A stretch of 64,000 bases of DNA from Odobenus rosmarus divergens (lineage: Eukaryota; Chordata; Mammalia; Carnivora; Odobenidae): the NCBI RefSeq assembly GCF_000321225.1, contig NW_004450585.1, forward strand, positions 3,222,532-3,286,531. Direction: 5' to 3'. The position numbers and the translations under genes were made by a program. Of the stretch, positions 23,427-34,334 are shown piece after piece; the first letter of the stretch is position 1; each line of letters starts with the position of its first letter. The notes beneath the pieces were generated by a model. That model had not been told where the DNA came from. It saw only the letters and a list, made by a program, of their open reading frames with translations, and ran no database searches.

Positions 23427-23616
23427 AGGGTGCCTGGGTGGCTCAGTCAGTTAAGTGTCTGCCTTTGACTCAGGTCATGATCCCAGGGTCCTGGGATCAA
23501 GTCCCACATCGGGCTCCCTGCTCAGTGGGGAGCCTGCTTCTCCCTCTGCCTGCCGTTCCCCCTGCTTGTGCTCTCTTGTTCTCTCTCTCTGACAAACAAA
23601 ATCTTTAAAAAAAAAA
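23427..23616 (+). mobile_element. Can-SINE, tail to tail with a second SINE
   Basis: Full-length plus copy (gggtgcctgggtggctcagtc ... gacaaacaaaatcttt). Its A tail runs straight into the T/TTTA tail of a minus-strand SINE, suggesting insertion into the older element's tail. Confidence 0.9.
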
Positions 23617-23822
23617 AGCTTTTATTTATTTATTTTAGAGAAAGAGAGAACATGAGCAAGCAGGGGGAGCGGCAGAGGGAGAGGGAAAGAGAAAATCTCA
23701 AGCAGATTCTGCAGTGAGTGCGGAGCCGGATATGGAGCTCAATCCCAGGACCCTGAGATCATGATCTGAGCCGAAATCAAGAGTCTGCCACTTTAGAGAC
23801 TGAGCCACTTAAGTACTCCTCG
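23617..23822 (-). mobile_element. Can-SINE, older copy in reverse orientation
   Basis: It runs from the TTTATTTATTTATTTT tail, through a GAGA tract, to the degraded head complement '...gactgagccacttaagtactcc'. With the neighbouring SINE it forms an inverted pair with almost no spacer. Confidence 0.88.
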
Positions 23823-25187
23823 TTTTTGCGTTTTCTAATGCTACCTGAATCTATGGCTTGATCTCTTTTGCAAGTTTTGAAAAATCCACAGCCATACTCT
23901 CTTCAACTATTTTCTGCCCCATTTTTCTCTCTTCTTCCGAGACTTGAATTACACATCTGTTCAAACTTTCACTGTATCCCCTACAACTCTCCTATGTCAT
24001 TTTGTCTATTTTTCCTTCCTTTTATTTCTCTACCTAATTCCGTACATTTTCTTCCAACCTATTTTCCAGGTGACTTATTCTTTTTTTATCTGCGACTAAT
24101 TTACTATAAGCCCATATATTGAGTTATTAATATTCAGTCACATTTAGAATTTTCATTTGATTCCTTTTTATAATTTATACTTGTCTGCCAGTATTAACAA
24201 TTTTATCTTTTAATTCCTATTAAAATCTGTTTCCAATAATTCTATTATTTGGATTTCCTGTTTGTCTGTTTCTGTTATCTGTTTCTCCCTTGGTTGTGAT
24301 CATGTTGTTTTGTCTCCCTATATCTTGTTTATTTTTAAATGTGAATGGCATATTTAACGCAAAGTAATATAACTAATTTAGGGGTATGATGATGTTATTT
24401 CCCATCAGAGAGGATTTATATTTTCTTCTGGTAGATGGCTACAAATTTCAGATCATCTTAATTCAATCAGAGTTTCAGATGATTCTTATCTGGGCTTCAG
24501 TTCTTATAAAAATCTGTTTTGTAATGATAAACCCTCATTCCTAGGGTGTATTTCTTAATGATTCCAAACCCAAGTCCAAGATGTTTATCATAACCCTTGT
24601 CTTGGGCAGGCAGTGGACTCCAGTTTTTGTTCCCTTGGCACCATGAATCTGTTCAAAATCCTACTAAATTCCTGATTCTCTGATGCCTCTGATATAAGCA
24701 TGTACATGTAATTCTTTCAGATGCTTCTGGTATAGGCATGTACATTAAGAAAAAGTGGCCCCAGATGCAGACCTTTTCTGTCTTCTTTCTTTCTTCCACT
24801 AGGTCTTTGTCTTTTTATTTATCCCTGCTTCTTTAACCCTCAAATGGATTCAAGCAGATTTAAAAAAATATCTTGCCAGCTTTAATAGTTTTTCTTAGCA
24901 TTAGGGTTGATCTGATTTACTTTGCTACAATTACTGAAAATGAAAATCAGGAGCAATTACTAGGTTTTTCATTTATATAAGTTCTATTTTATTCTTTTAA
25001 AATTTGCCTGTCCCTTTCTATAGTCTTCTCTTAGTATGTCTCATATTCCTCTCATATATCCTTTATTTTATTTTAAATATAGTTATTTTATAGTATCTAC
25101 TCAATAACTACATTGTTAGAAGTTTTGGAGGTTATAATCTGTTGTTTATTGTGGGTTTTTAAAAAAGAGAGCTCTGTGTTTGCATAC

Positions 25188-25425
25188 TAGATTTCTTTTC
25201 TTTTTTTTTTTAAGGATTTATTTATTTATTTTAAAGAGGAAGGGAGAGAGAACACACATGTGAGTGGGGGAGGAACAGAGGGAGAGAATCTTCAAGCAGA
25301 CTCCCTGCTGAGCGTGGAGCCTGACCCAGGACTCCATCCCACAACCCATGAGATAATGACCTGAGCGGAAACCAAGAGTCAGATGCCTGACTGAGCCACC
25401 CAGACACCCCTAGATTTATTTCTTA
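25188..25425 (-). mobile_element. Can-SINE
   Basis: Reverse copy at about 25201-25411 with tail, GAGAGA tract and head complement 'gagccacccagacacccc'. Likely TSD tagatttNttt on either side (imperfect). Confidence 0.88.
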
Positions 25426-25530
25426 ATGGTTGTGTGACCTTAGGCATTTTGCCTAAATTTTTAAGGCTAAATTTTCTTCATCTCTTTGAAATGGAAATTG
25501 TGTTAAATATAATTCCCATAGTTGGTTGTG
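25412..25530 (+). repeat. MIR-like fragment
   Basis: 'ggttgtgtgaccttaggcatttt' and 'ttttcttcatctctttgaaatgg' recall the MIR core in the plus orientation. Confidence 0.45.
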
Positions 25531-25534
25531 CAGG

Positions 25535-28500
25535 TCTATTTTTGTTTTTATCTGTTTAGTTAATATAAAGGTGAGGAAATTTGGACTAATTTTTTTTTTC
25601 GCTAACAAAATAAGTAATAAATGTTTTGTTTTGTAGGTCTAGAAGACTTTGTATTTTGGAGCTCCCTGTAATCACAATGATTCAGCCTGACATTACCTTG
25701 ATAGATAGGACTTCAATCTTACTACTAGAGAAACCTGAGAATTTTTGCTTCTAGAACTATGGAGGGCTAGATCTCCTACTACAAAATGTGCTGGACATAA
25801 TGCAAAAACTTTTTAAAATTTATAAGGGAATTCCTCATTGTCCAAAAATAAAGAAAAAGCAGAAATCTGATGTGGTAACCCAACACCCAATTTGTTGCTG
25901 CATGAAGGTATTTTCTGATACAAAGAGGCTTGTGTTTTCATGGCTCATTAATACCTTGTACCTGTGCAAAGTGATTCCAATAGTCAGTTACTTCAAAAGG
26001 ATATTTTTTCAGTAGAAAGTTAAGCTAGAAAAGAAAATCTTCCTATCAGCAAAGATACATGACAAGGTCACTTGTTCATCCTTGGTTCTGATTCTGGATA
26101 GGGCAAAAAGAAAGAATTTCTTAAGAATTCCTAAATATAACATTGACCTCCTGTGGAATTGTTATTCAGATTTATATAATCCCAATCCTAGAAATTAGAA
26201 TAATGTGGGCATGGGTATCTGGCAGAAGCACATAAAATTGCTCTCCAGAAAAGTCCACATTTAACTCCGATCCCATCATTATTTCCATAGATTTAGATTA
26301 CCTAAGCTCAAAATTCAGAATTATAAAACACCTAAGCAACAAGCCATCATGAGTGAGAATCAGTATGAAAAACAATAGAATTTGAAATTTGCTACAGCAT
26401 CAATGGGAGTTTTTGTTTTGCTTTGTTTCATTCTTCGTTAAGATGGGATAGACTTAAGTATATTTCTAAGTCAATATCAAAAACAGATTTAAATGGAAGA
26501 GTCAGGGGAAATAGTTAACAGAAATCCTGAGCACACCAGACGGAGAGCAGAGGTTGAAGGAAGAGGGCCCATTCATGCCCATTCATGCCCTGAGGAAGGG
26601 AAGCTGAAGTGGAAATATGAATTAAACAGGGTCAAGACCTTGCCTGATGTGTGGTTCAATTTTCTCAGTGTAATAGGAAGACTAAAGGAGGTGAGAGTGA
26701 GTAGTGGAATTGGAAGCTTGAGGTCCTGGGTAAAAGTTTAGATTTTGCATGGAGGACAGGAAGATGAACAAAAGAAGAGCTGATGATCAGTGTTGAGTGC
26801 CTGAATATGGACATGAAAATTTGAGCCATATTCATTTTGTGAGGTTGTGGCATTTTCTGCCAGGTGTGGAAAGATGGAGAAGTTGTAAAAACCAGTTACA
26901 ACCAAGGGCATATTTAGAGCAAGAGCAAATGAGTAACTGCAATTCTTGCATCAAGGAAAATATGAAATTCTATTGAATATTCAAATTTCAAGAAGGAAGG
27001 AATTGTGTATAGGAATTTTGAAAGCTTTTGTTGAAGTTGAAGTGATTATAAATTTTAAAGTTTTGATGCTAGAAAGAGTAAACATTAGCTCTCCAGAACA
27101 TTTATTTACATGAACAGATACTGGACAAATGAATGCTTGCTGAATTTCTTTATTTTTACCTGATTATATTGATTGCCACAAATTCTAAATTGTTTTTTCT
27201 CTTTGCAAAGCATGGAACAACAACAAAAAATAAACCTTAAAACCCTTTTAAACAATATTCAGAAACTGGTTAGCTACTATGCATGTTAAGCTTGAAATCT
27301 TGACAGCCAAAGAACAAGTACATGTATGAATTTTAAGTGATTTCCTCCATCATCATTTTAGTGCTACTGGAATCATCCACTCTGTTAGGTGCTCTAATCA
27401 TTTATTGATTTTCTGGTAACTAGCATGGCAGCAGCAACAAAAGCCTTACCACATTTCTGTCTAGAATTTTTGCTGTATCACAGCACCTGCTGTGAGGAAA
27501 ATTAAGTATAGATGAGAGATCCTTGTTGATTTTACTCCCAGCAGGTTCCACATGAAAAAAAAAATACTTTGGTCCAGGACATCCTGAAACAAGAGAAAAA
27601 TAAGGAGAAATGAAGGGGATCTGAAACAATAAAAGGTAAAATAAGGTGAAAAAGTGAACAAGGTAAGACATAATTTTTAAGAATTGTGAAATTCAGAGGC
27701 TGAGAAGAAAGGGCATCCCCAGTATTTGACTGGGGAGAGAGCGAGGCCTGGGAAGTCCCCATCGTCAGAGGAAGTCAGGAGTTGATCTGATTCCAGGGCT
27801 CTTGGCCTCTTACACAGTTCTTTGGCAAGTGAGTCTCCTCTGGAGGCTGCTAAGGGCTGAGTACCCCTCAGGGGGAGTTTATGAAGAGCATTAGGTAACA
27901 TAGAGCCTTGTTTAACTTAGTTGCTACATTCCATTTTGCTACTAAAGATTTCATAAGTTGCCAATATTTTCTCTTTGTTATTTTAACATTGTACTGTTTG
28001 TTTGGGAAGACAGAATTAGAATGAGGTATATTTTAGGCCTGACTAAAATAAGATCAGGGCCAAGAAACTTCTCGCCAAACGTCTCATAGACTCATTATTT
28101 TGACTTAGCCTAGGAAGCTAAAGGAAGCTGCTGTTTCCAAACCACCCAGCTGTTACATGCTACTCTCTTGATAGCACACTGCTTTAGCCCATCTACGCCC
28201 TGTTTCTGTTTCTGCCTTGGGAAAACGAAGCGCCCAAAGTGGAGGAATTGAAAATCAACAGAAACATGCTCATTGAAAATATGGTTAAGGGAAGTAAGTT
28301 TTTTATTTATGAATGTGACAAAGGTAACAGCTTCTTACAAAAAAAATAGTGCTATAAAATAAACAGAGTCCAAAGAGAAAATAAAACAAGAATCTCAGTG
28401 TTTAACTTCACACCATAAAGTCCTAATGCTTTATTTTATAGGAAATCCTCTTAGGTCCTCATCCAGAGGCCACCTAATTATCTACTTTTTTAAAATTTAC

Positions 28501-28544
28501 GAATGGTACATGGGCTAGGTAGATCTAGATAATCCTGAGAAATT
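25535..28544. other. Three-kilobase non-repetitive stretch
   Basis: No transposon family, gene or RNA recognised; the longest such stretch in the window. Small overlapping minus frames at 27420-27901 are Phe/Leu/Ser-rich and not gene-like. A 10-bp tandem doubling (cccattcatg) sits at about 26568-26587. Confidence 0.5.
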
Positions 28545-28676
28545 CACTCCACTGCAGACTCCATGAGGACAGAGACCATATTTATCTTATTCAATTTTGG
28601 ATTTCTACTGTGTAGCATATACCTACCATACAGTAGCAGCACAATAAATATTTGTTGAATAAATGAATAAATGAAA
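28545..28676 (+). repeat. L2 3' end
   Basis: Characteristic L2 terminus: 'actccatgaggacagagacc', then 'cacaataaatatttgttgaataaatgaataaatg'. Confidence 0.75.
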
Positions 28677-28679
28677 ATT

Positions 28680-29612
28680 AGTTAGGGTGATCAGGAAATC
28701 TAGATCTTTCCCATTACCCACATGTGTGCTATATCCTGAGATACCTGAAAAATCTCAGTTGTGATGCTAACAGTCTTGCCTTTTAGAAATAATTGGAATG
28801 GAAAACGTTTCACTTTTTTCCTGAGGTCTGTTAGTTTTGTGTTGAATGATCTAAAATGTGAAATTTATAACTGAGAATATTGGCAACTGCTTAGATTGAA
28901 AATGAACTATCTTCAAAATAGTGACCTCCAGGTAGAAAATTGATATACTTTTATTAGCTTCTTAAGCCAGGCTTATTTTTAATGTGCCTTGCATGTCTAA
29001 AACATACACTTTCTCAAACTTAACTCTAAATTATGGTGCATATAACCTAAATATTGCCTCACCTAAGAAATTTTTGATCAAAGTAACAAGCAACTTATTA
29101 CCTTAATTCAGTGTAAGGGAGCTGGTGCCTCAGTTAAAATTTCCTGTTTTGTCCTTTTATAGAAGTAAAGCTTAGTTCTGTGAAGGCATTAATGATAGAT
29201 TTTTTTTTTTTAAGTTTTTTTTTTTATCTAAAATTTCTGTTTCCTTAAAGTTCCTTTTTGCAGGATGTGTTGTTGTTTTCTGTCCTTCATCCTGGGCCCT
29301 TCCCTCAACAGTCTGGTGGTCCCTGACTGTCTGCTCACATTTCAGAGTGAGACCCAAGTAGGTGATAGGAAACCCTCTCTGCATGTACGTGGACTGGACT
29401 ATGAACTGGTGGGCTTCTCTGTAGCCTAATCCAGCCAGGTAGTTTCACTGCAGAGCACTAGTCATAAGGGATCCGTTAGGGCTTTCCTCTAGGGATGTCA
29501 CCTCAAGAAAGAAATCCCCCAATCTCCTGCTTTTGAGTTTTGGATTATTGAAACTGGATTGCCAGTTTTCTCCAAGCCCAGAAGTAGAAGGGTATTAGGG
29601 TTTCATCATTTA
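28680..29612. other. Unclassified intergenic stretch
   Basis: No gene recognised. A T-rich double run lies at about 29200-29226. Confidence 0.4.
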
Positions 29613-29613
29613 T

Positions 29614-30230
29614 AATGTAGTACTTGATATGCAAAAGCTTTTTATCTTGATGACGTCCCAATAGTTCGTTTTGGCCCTTGCTTCCCTTGCCTTTGGCGAT
29701 GTGTCTAGGTAGAAGTTGCTGCAGCTGAGGTTGAAGAGGTTGCTGCCTGTGTTCTCCTCAAGGATTTTGATGGATTCCTGTCTCACATCTAGGTCTTTCA
29801 TCCATTTTGAGTCCATCTTTGTGTGTGGTGTAAGGAAATGGTCCAGTTTCATTCTTCTGCATGTGGCTGTCCAATTTTCCTAACACCAGAGAAAGAGAAT
29901 TATCGTACGACCTCACTCATATGTGGAATTTGAGAAACAAGGCAGAGGATCATAGGGGAAGGGAAGGAAAAATGAAACAAGACAAAACCAGAGAGAAACA
30001 AACCATAAGAGACTCTTAATCTCAGGAAACAAACTGAGGGTTGCTGGAGGGGAGGAGGGTGGGAGGGATGGGGTGGCTGGGTGATGGACAAAGGGGAGCA
30101 TAGGTACTATGGTGAGCACTGTGAATGGTGTAAGACTGATGAATCACAGGCCTGTACCTCTGAACCAAATAATATATTATATGTTAATAAAAAACCAAGC
30201 AAAAAAACAAACAAAAAATGTAGTACTTGA
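29614..30230. mobile_element. L1 insertion with 5' inversion (twin priming)
   Basis: Between perfect 14-bp TSDs (aatgtagtacttga, 29614-29627 and 30217-30230) the left part (about 29628-29881) is L1 ORF2 in reverse. Its minus frame at 29610-29852 reads ...PHTKMDSKWMKDLDVRQESI..., the same as part of the L1 at 63.5 kb. The right part (29882-30216) is plus-strand ORF2 end, 3'UTR module A and A tail. The inverted segment precedes the forward segment in L1 order, with the intervening ORF2 sequence lost. This is the classic outcome of twin-primed reverse transcription. Confidence 0.9.
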
Positions 30231-30269
30231 CTAACACAATCTGTGGAATCAGCCCTACCATCTTTGTGG

Positions 30270-30700
30270 AAGTGACATTTAGATGAGAACCCAAAGGTTA
30301 AGTCGGGTCCTTGAACAGGTATATTGTTTGATAAGTTTAAAGACTTGAGGTGTTACCAAAACCCAACGGGCAAATAGAGGTAGGTTGGAGCAGAAGTGAT
30401 TGACAGGGGGCAGCTTGTGTAAGTTGTTAGAGGCCATATTTAGAATATTTAGAATTCTGGATTGATTCTAGGTGTAATGAGATGCCACATAAAGATGTTA
30501 AGGAGAGTGGCATGGTTAATACTGGGTTTCTAATAAAATAACTCTGGCTGCTGCAGGGAGAATATATTTTAACAGAGCAAAATTGTGAGTCAAAGAAGAG
30601 TTAAAGGACCTTGGGAACTACAGGCTGTTGCTGTAGTTCAGAGTGATGACTTGAAAATCAAGACCAAGGATGGAATTCTAATCCCAGTAACTGCAGAGAA
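30270..30700 (-). repeat. L2 fossil
   Basis: The plus strand shows antisense L2 text: 'gaggccatatttagaatat', 'ggagagtggcatggttaat', 'aaaataactctggctgctgc'. The plus open frame 30585-30917 starts inside it and is not gene-like. Confidence 0.55.
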
Positions 30701-30704
30701 CTGG

Positions 30705-31204
30705 ACTGACCCTTCCACAGATAACAATTATAATACATACACATGCGTGTATGCATACATGTGTTTGTGTATATATAACTTGAAGGCATTGAAAAATGGC
30801 CAGAAGCAGGCAGAACTTAGAGAGAATTTAACTCTTAAAAGAAAACACTCATACACGCTGGGAGAAACTCACATTTATATAATTTTTTTAAACACAAGTC
30901 ACATGCCATCTGCATGATATGGAATATCTACACTTAAACTGAAAGCCAGAATTCTACTGGTTTGAGAAATGAGAGGATGGAGTTTGAGAATGCCAGAGTG
31001 ACTGAAAATTTAGAAGAACCTCTGCAAAGGAGGAATTTATAGAGAGGAAGACTAAAAATCTGAAGATGAACTCTCTTCAAGTCCTTGGCTGACTTCTGAA
31101 CCATGTATGCATGGGGGAGATGCCAAGAAGTCCATCAGAAAGTAAGAGCTGAAAGGATGGTAAATGGATAGAAATTTTAGATACTTCTCAAAGCAGAGAA
31201 GACA
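30705..31204. other. Unclassified intergenic stretch
   Basis: Nothing recognised except a short CA/TA-rich patch near 30730-30775. Confidence 0.4.
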
Positions 31205-33290
31205 GAGTTCAGAGTTTGAGTCCTTTCAAATTAGGGAACTTGGTAAACCTCATGGATTTTCCACCCACCCACCCCTGCAAAGCATAACACTAAGGCTCCA
31301 CAGATTCTAAATAATCATCCAGTAATTTAACTTCCTTCCAGAACAAAACCCAACATTTTCTGGGGAAAATGATAGATTCCAGCATTTCTATAATGAAACA
31401 CAGTATCTAAAATACAACCCAGATTTTTAGACATGCAAAAAAAAAAAAAAAAAGAACGTGGCCCATAATCAAGACAAAAAAGCAAATGATTCAGATGTGA
31501 AAATTAGCATACAAAGACTTTAAGCTTGATTTTGTAAATATGTTAAATGACCTAAGGGGAACAATAGATATAAAGAGTGAACAGATGAGAAATCTCAGTA
31601 AATGTTGGTTCACAACCCAGGGAGTTCTCAGAGTGAAATTCAAAACTGGCCCCCATACACATAAGGCAAGCAGAGAACAAATAAACCACTCCAGGTTGGT
31701 AGATGGTAGTTTTAATAAGCAAAGGAACTTACATATGAGGCTTGTCTTGGGCATCTGCAAGACAAGTAGATCTCCATACCCACCCACCAGAATCTAAAGT
31801 TTATATAGAGCCTCAGTGGGGTTCAATCATATTCAGTCCAGACAGTTTCAACAACACATTCCTCTTGCAAGTCTGTGTCCTTGCAATGGCTCCTAGAATG
31901 GGAACAGTGGTTGGAACGTACCTTTCAAGGACAGGGAAGGGAACGAGGAGCCTCTGACTGCTTGGGTCCAGCTCATGAGTCAGTTAGCGGTTATTTTTTT
32001 TGAGGACCTCCTGTAATACTAAAGAATGAAAATCTATAAAAAACTAGAAATTTCAGAATTGAAAAGTACAGTTTCTGAAATAATAAAGACTCACAGAATG
32101 GGCTTAACAGAAGATTGAAGGAAGCAGAAGAGAGGCAGTAACTAAAAGATAGGTCAATAAAGATGATCTCATCTGAAGAAGAGAAGGAAAACCAAGATTG
32201 GAGAAAGAATTAACATAGCTCCAGTGGCCTACGGGATGATATCGAGTGATGTAACATATGACTAGTTTGAATTTCAGAAAAAAAAGGAAACACAGAATGG
32301 GGAAGAAAAATATTTGAAGAAACAATGGCTCAAATTAAGTGAAAAACATCATTTGACAGATCCAGGAAGCTCAGCATTTTCCAAATAGGGTAAATATAAA
32401 TAGAGGAGCTGCACTTCGGGCACATCACAGTCAAAGTGTTGGGAAGCTAACATGGATTTCTGTCACGTTGTGTACACAGGAACGGTGATATGAATGTTAG
32501 CTGCCTTCTCATTAGAAACATGGGAAGACTGAAGACAATAGAATGGCATCTCCAAAATACTGGAAGAAAAATAAAATAATTGTTGAGCTAGGGTTCTATG
32601 TCCAATGAAAATATTCAAAACATGAGGGCAAAAATAGAAACATTTTCAGATAAACGAAAGCTCAGAGAATTAGTTCTCATTAGGCCTGTACTTTTAAGAA
32701 ATGTTCAAGGCTCGTCTTCATGCCAGACAGAAATAACACCTGATGAAAATTGGATCTACTGGGAAGAAGAAAAGATCAAGAAATGGCAAATATGTAGGTA
32801 AATATAAAATATTACTCTTTTTTTCTACTCCTATTCTCTCCATAAGATAACTGACTGAGGTTCATGACATTTATAACACAAGTAAAATATATAAAAACAA
32901 TAGCAAAATAATAGGAACTAGTTAAGTGGAATTTTACTCTTACAAGATTGTTAATTTTACATGAATTAATATACCATTAAGTCTAAATAGACTGTGGTGT
33001 TAATCTGTAGGATAACCACCCAAAATGATACAAACAGATATAGCTAAAAAGTCAATATATGCATTAAAATGAAATACTGAAAACTATTCGGTAACTCCTC
33101 CTATCCCCCAAGAAAGTCAGGAAAGGAGGAACTAAGAATCAAAAAACGGGACAAATAGAAACCAAGTAGCAATATATTCATAATTGCATTAAATGTAAGT
33201 GGTCTAGCAGACCAATCCAAAGGCAGAGTTGATGACAGGAGAGATGAAATTGAAGGATGAAATGGAGACATGGGTTGGTAGTAGATTCTG
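31205..33290 (+). repeat. HAL1/L1M-type LINE, split by an unclassified insert
   Basis: The left part (31205-31600) and right part (about 32013-33290) follow HAL1/old L1 ORF1 order: 'gataggtcaataaagatgatctcatctgaagaag', 'ggcacatcacagtcaaagt', 'ttttcagataaacgaaagctc'. At the right end comes ORF2-start-like 'attaaatgtaagtggtctagcag'. No frame survives. Confidence 0.6.
31603..32012. mobile_element. Unclassified LTR-like insert in the HAL1
   Basis: About 410 bp interrupts the LINE, begins TGTTGG and is flanked by a possible 4-bp duplication GTAA (31599-31602, 32013-32016). It reads like an antisense LTR, but its right end lacks the usual CA. Two overlapping plus frames (31540-31797, 31742-31957) and a minus frame (31491-31787) cross it and look fortuitous. 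Confidence 0.35.
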
Positions 33291-33294
33291 GCTA

Positions 33295-33750
33295 ATGTAG
33301 AAAGTATGTATTGTGAAAACTACTTGATATGAAGTGATATTGCTATATTTTATATGTTAGAACTTTCACAGATTTATCAGGCCTAACTTTAGAGCCACAA
33401 ATAGGGCTCACTATCACTAATGGTTTACTTCCTTCCCTGCATCCACTGGAGACTAAAGCACCCACCCAGGTACTAAATTATCTCTTTCTTTTGGATGTTT
33501 ACAGCCTGGAAGGCATTGAAATACCTAAAGAATAATAAAACAGGAGAACTGGGGCCAATACACCCTTGGTTATTCCTTTCCAGAGTTATTACTTTCCTTT
33601 ATACCATCCAGCACAATGTAGTGTGTACCTATTTTTAATGACACGCAGGGGATAAGATTCCTCTTGGCAACTTAGAGCAATTCTTAGCAGTTTTCTCTGA
33701 AAAGGAATGTTTTATATGTAGCATGAATCCCTTATGTTGCTCTTTGAGTT
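33295..33750. other. Unclassified intergenic stretch
   Basis: No gene or repeat recognised. Confidence 0.4.
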
Positions 33751-33754
33751 TATT

Positions 33755-34330
33755 TGAGTAAATTAAGAATTTGTTGAACACCTGCTATTGCAGTACACTG
33801 AGGGATGGCAATGAAAGGCAAAAACAATAATAAAAAAGTGTCTCTATTTCTTACTAAATTTAAATATATGTGTGGGGAGAGCTATATAAATATTCAAGTA
33901 GTTAATTAAAAATATAAGAAATATGACAAATATTAATTGACTGGCAAAGACAATAAATGCAATATAATTCCCTGAGAATTATAAACGACTGTGAGACTGG
34001 CTGGTTAGGGACAGCTTCAGAGAGAACATGAGACTGTCCCTGACCCTGAAGTCAAGAGTAGGGTTCCGACTGATGGAGAAAAAGATGAAAGCTCATTCCA
34101 AGTGAAGAAAATTGAGGACCAATGCTGTGTGCTAGTGGGTGGTTGTGCTTGGAACTGGCCCAACTACAGCAGAGGATTTGAGTGGCCATGTACCAGGGCC
34201 TAAGGCAGGAAAGGCAGGCTAGGCAGAACTCCTCAGGGAAGCAGTGGATACTGGTTATTTTGACTATCACCAGGAAGCCATGGGCTGTGGTTGAGGAGAA
34301 ATATAATATGGTGGAGAGAGTATGAAAATT
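33755..34330 (-). repeat. L2 fossil, about 570 bp
   Basis: Antisense L2 order: 'atttgttgaacacctgctattgcagtacactgagggatggcaatg', then 'agagaacatgagactgtccctgaccctgaag', 'ctcattccaagtgaag', 'gcaggaaaggcaggctagg'. Confidence 0.55.
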
Positions 34331-34334
34331 AACC

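Larger units (their letters stand above)
22860..25190 (-). repeat. Old antisense L1 5'UTR/ORF1 region, interrupted by two SINEs
   Basis: T-rich plus-strand text such as 'cacctaggtcaataagcagaa', 'actttgaaaatacaatttattgtcttc' and 'tttgattcctttttataatt' reads as the complement of an old L1M 5' region. Two SINEs interrupt it at 23427-23821. The family assignment rests on pattern memory. Confidence 0.45.
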
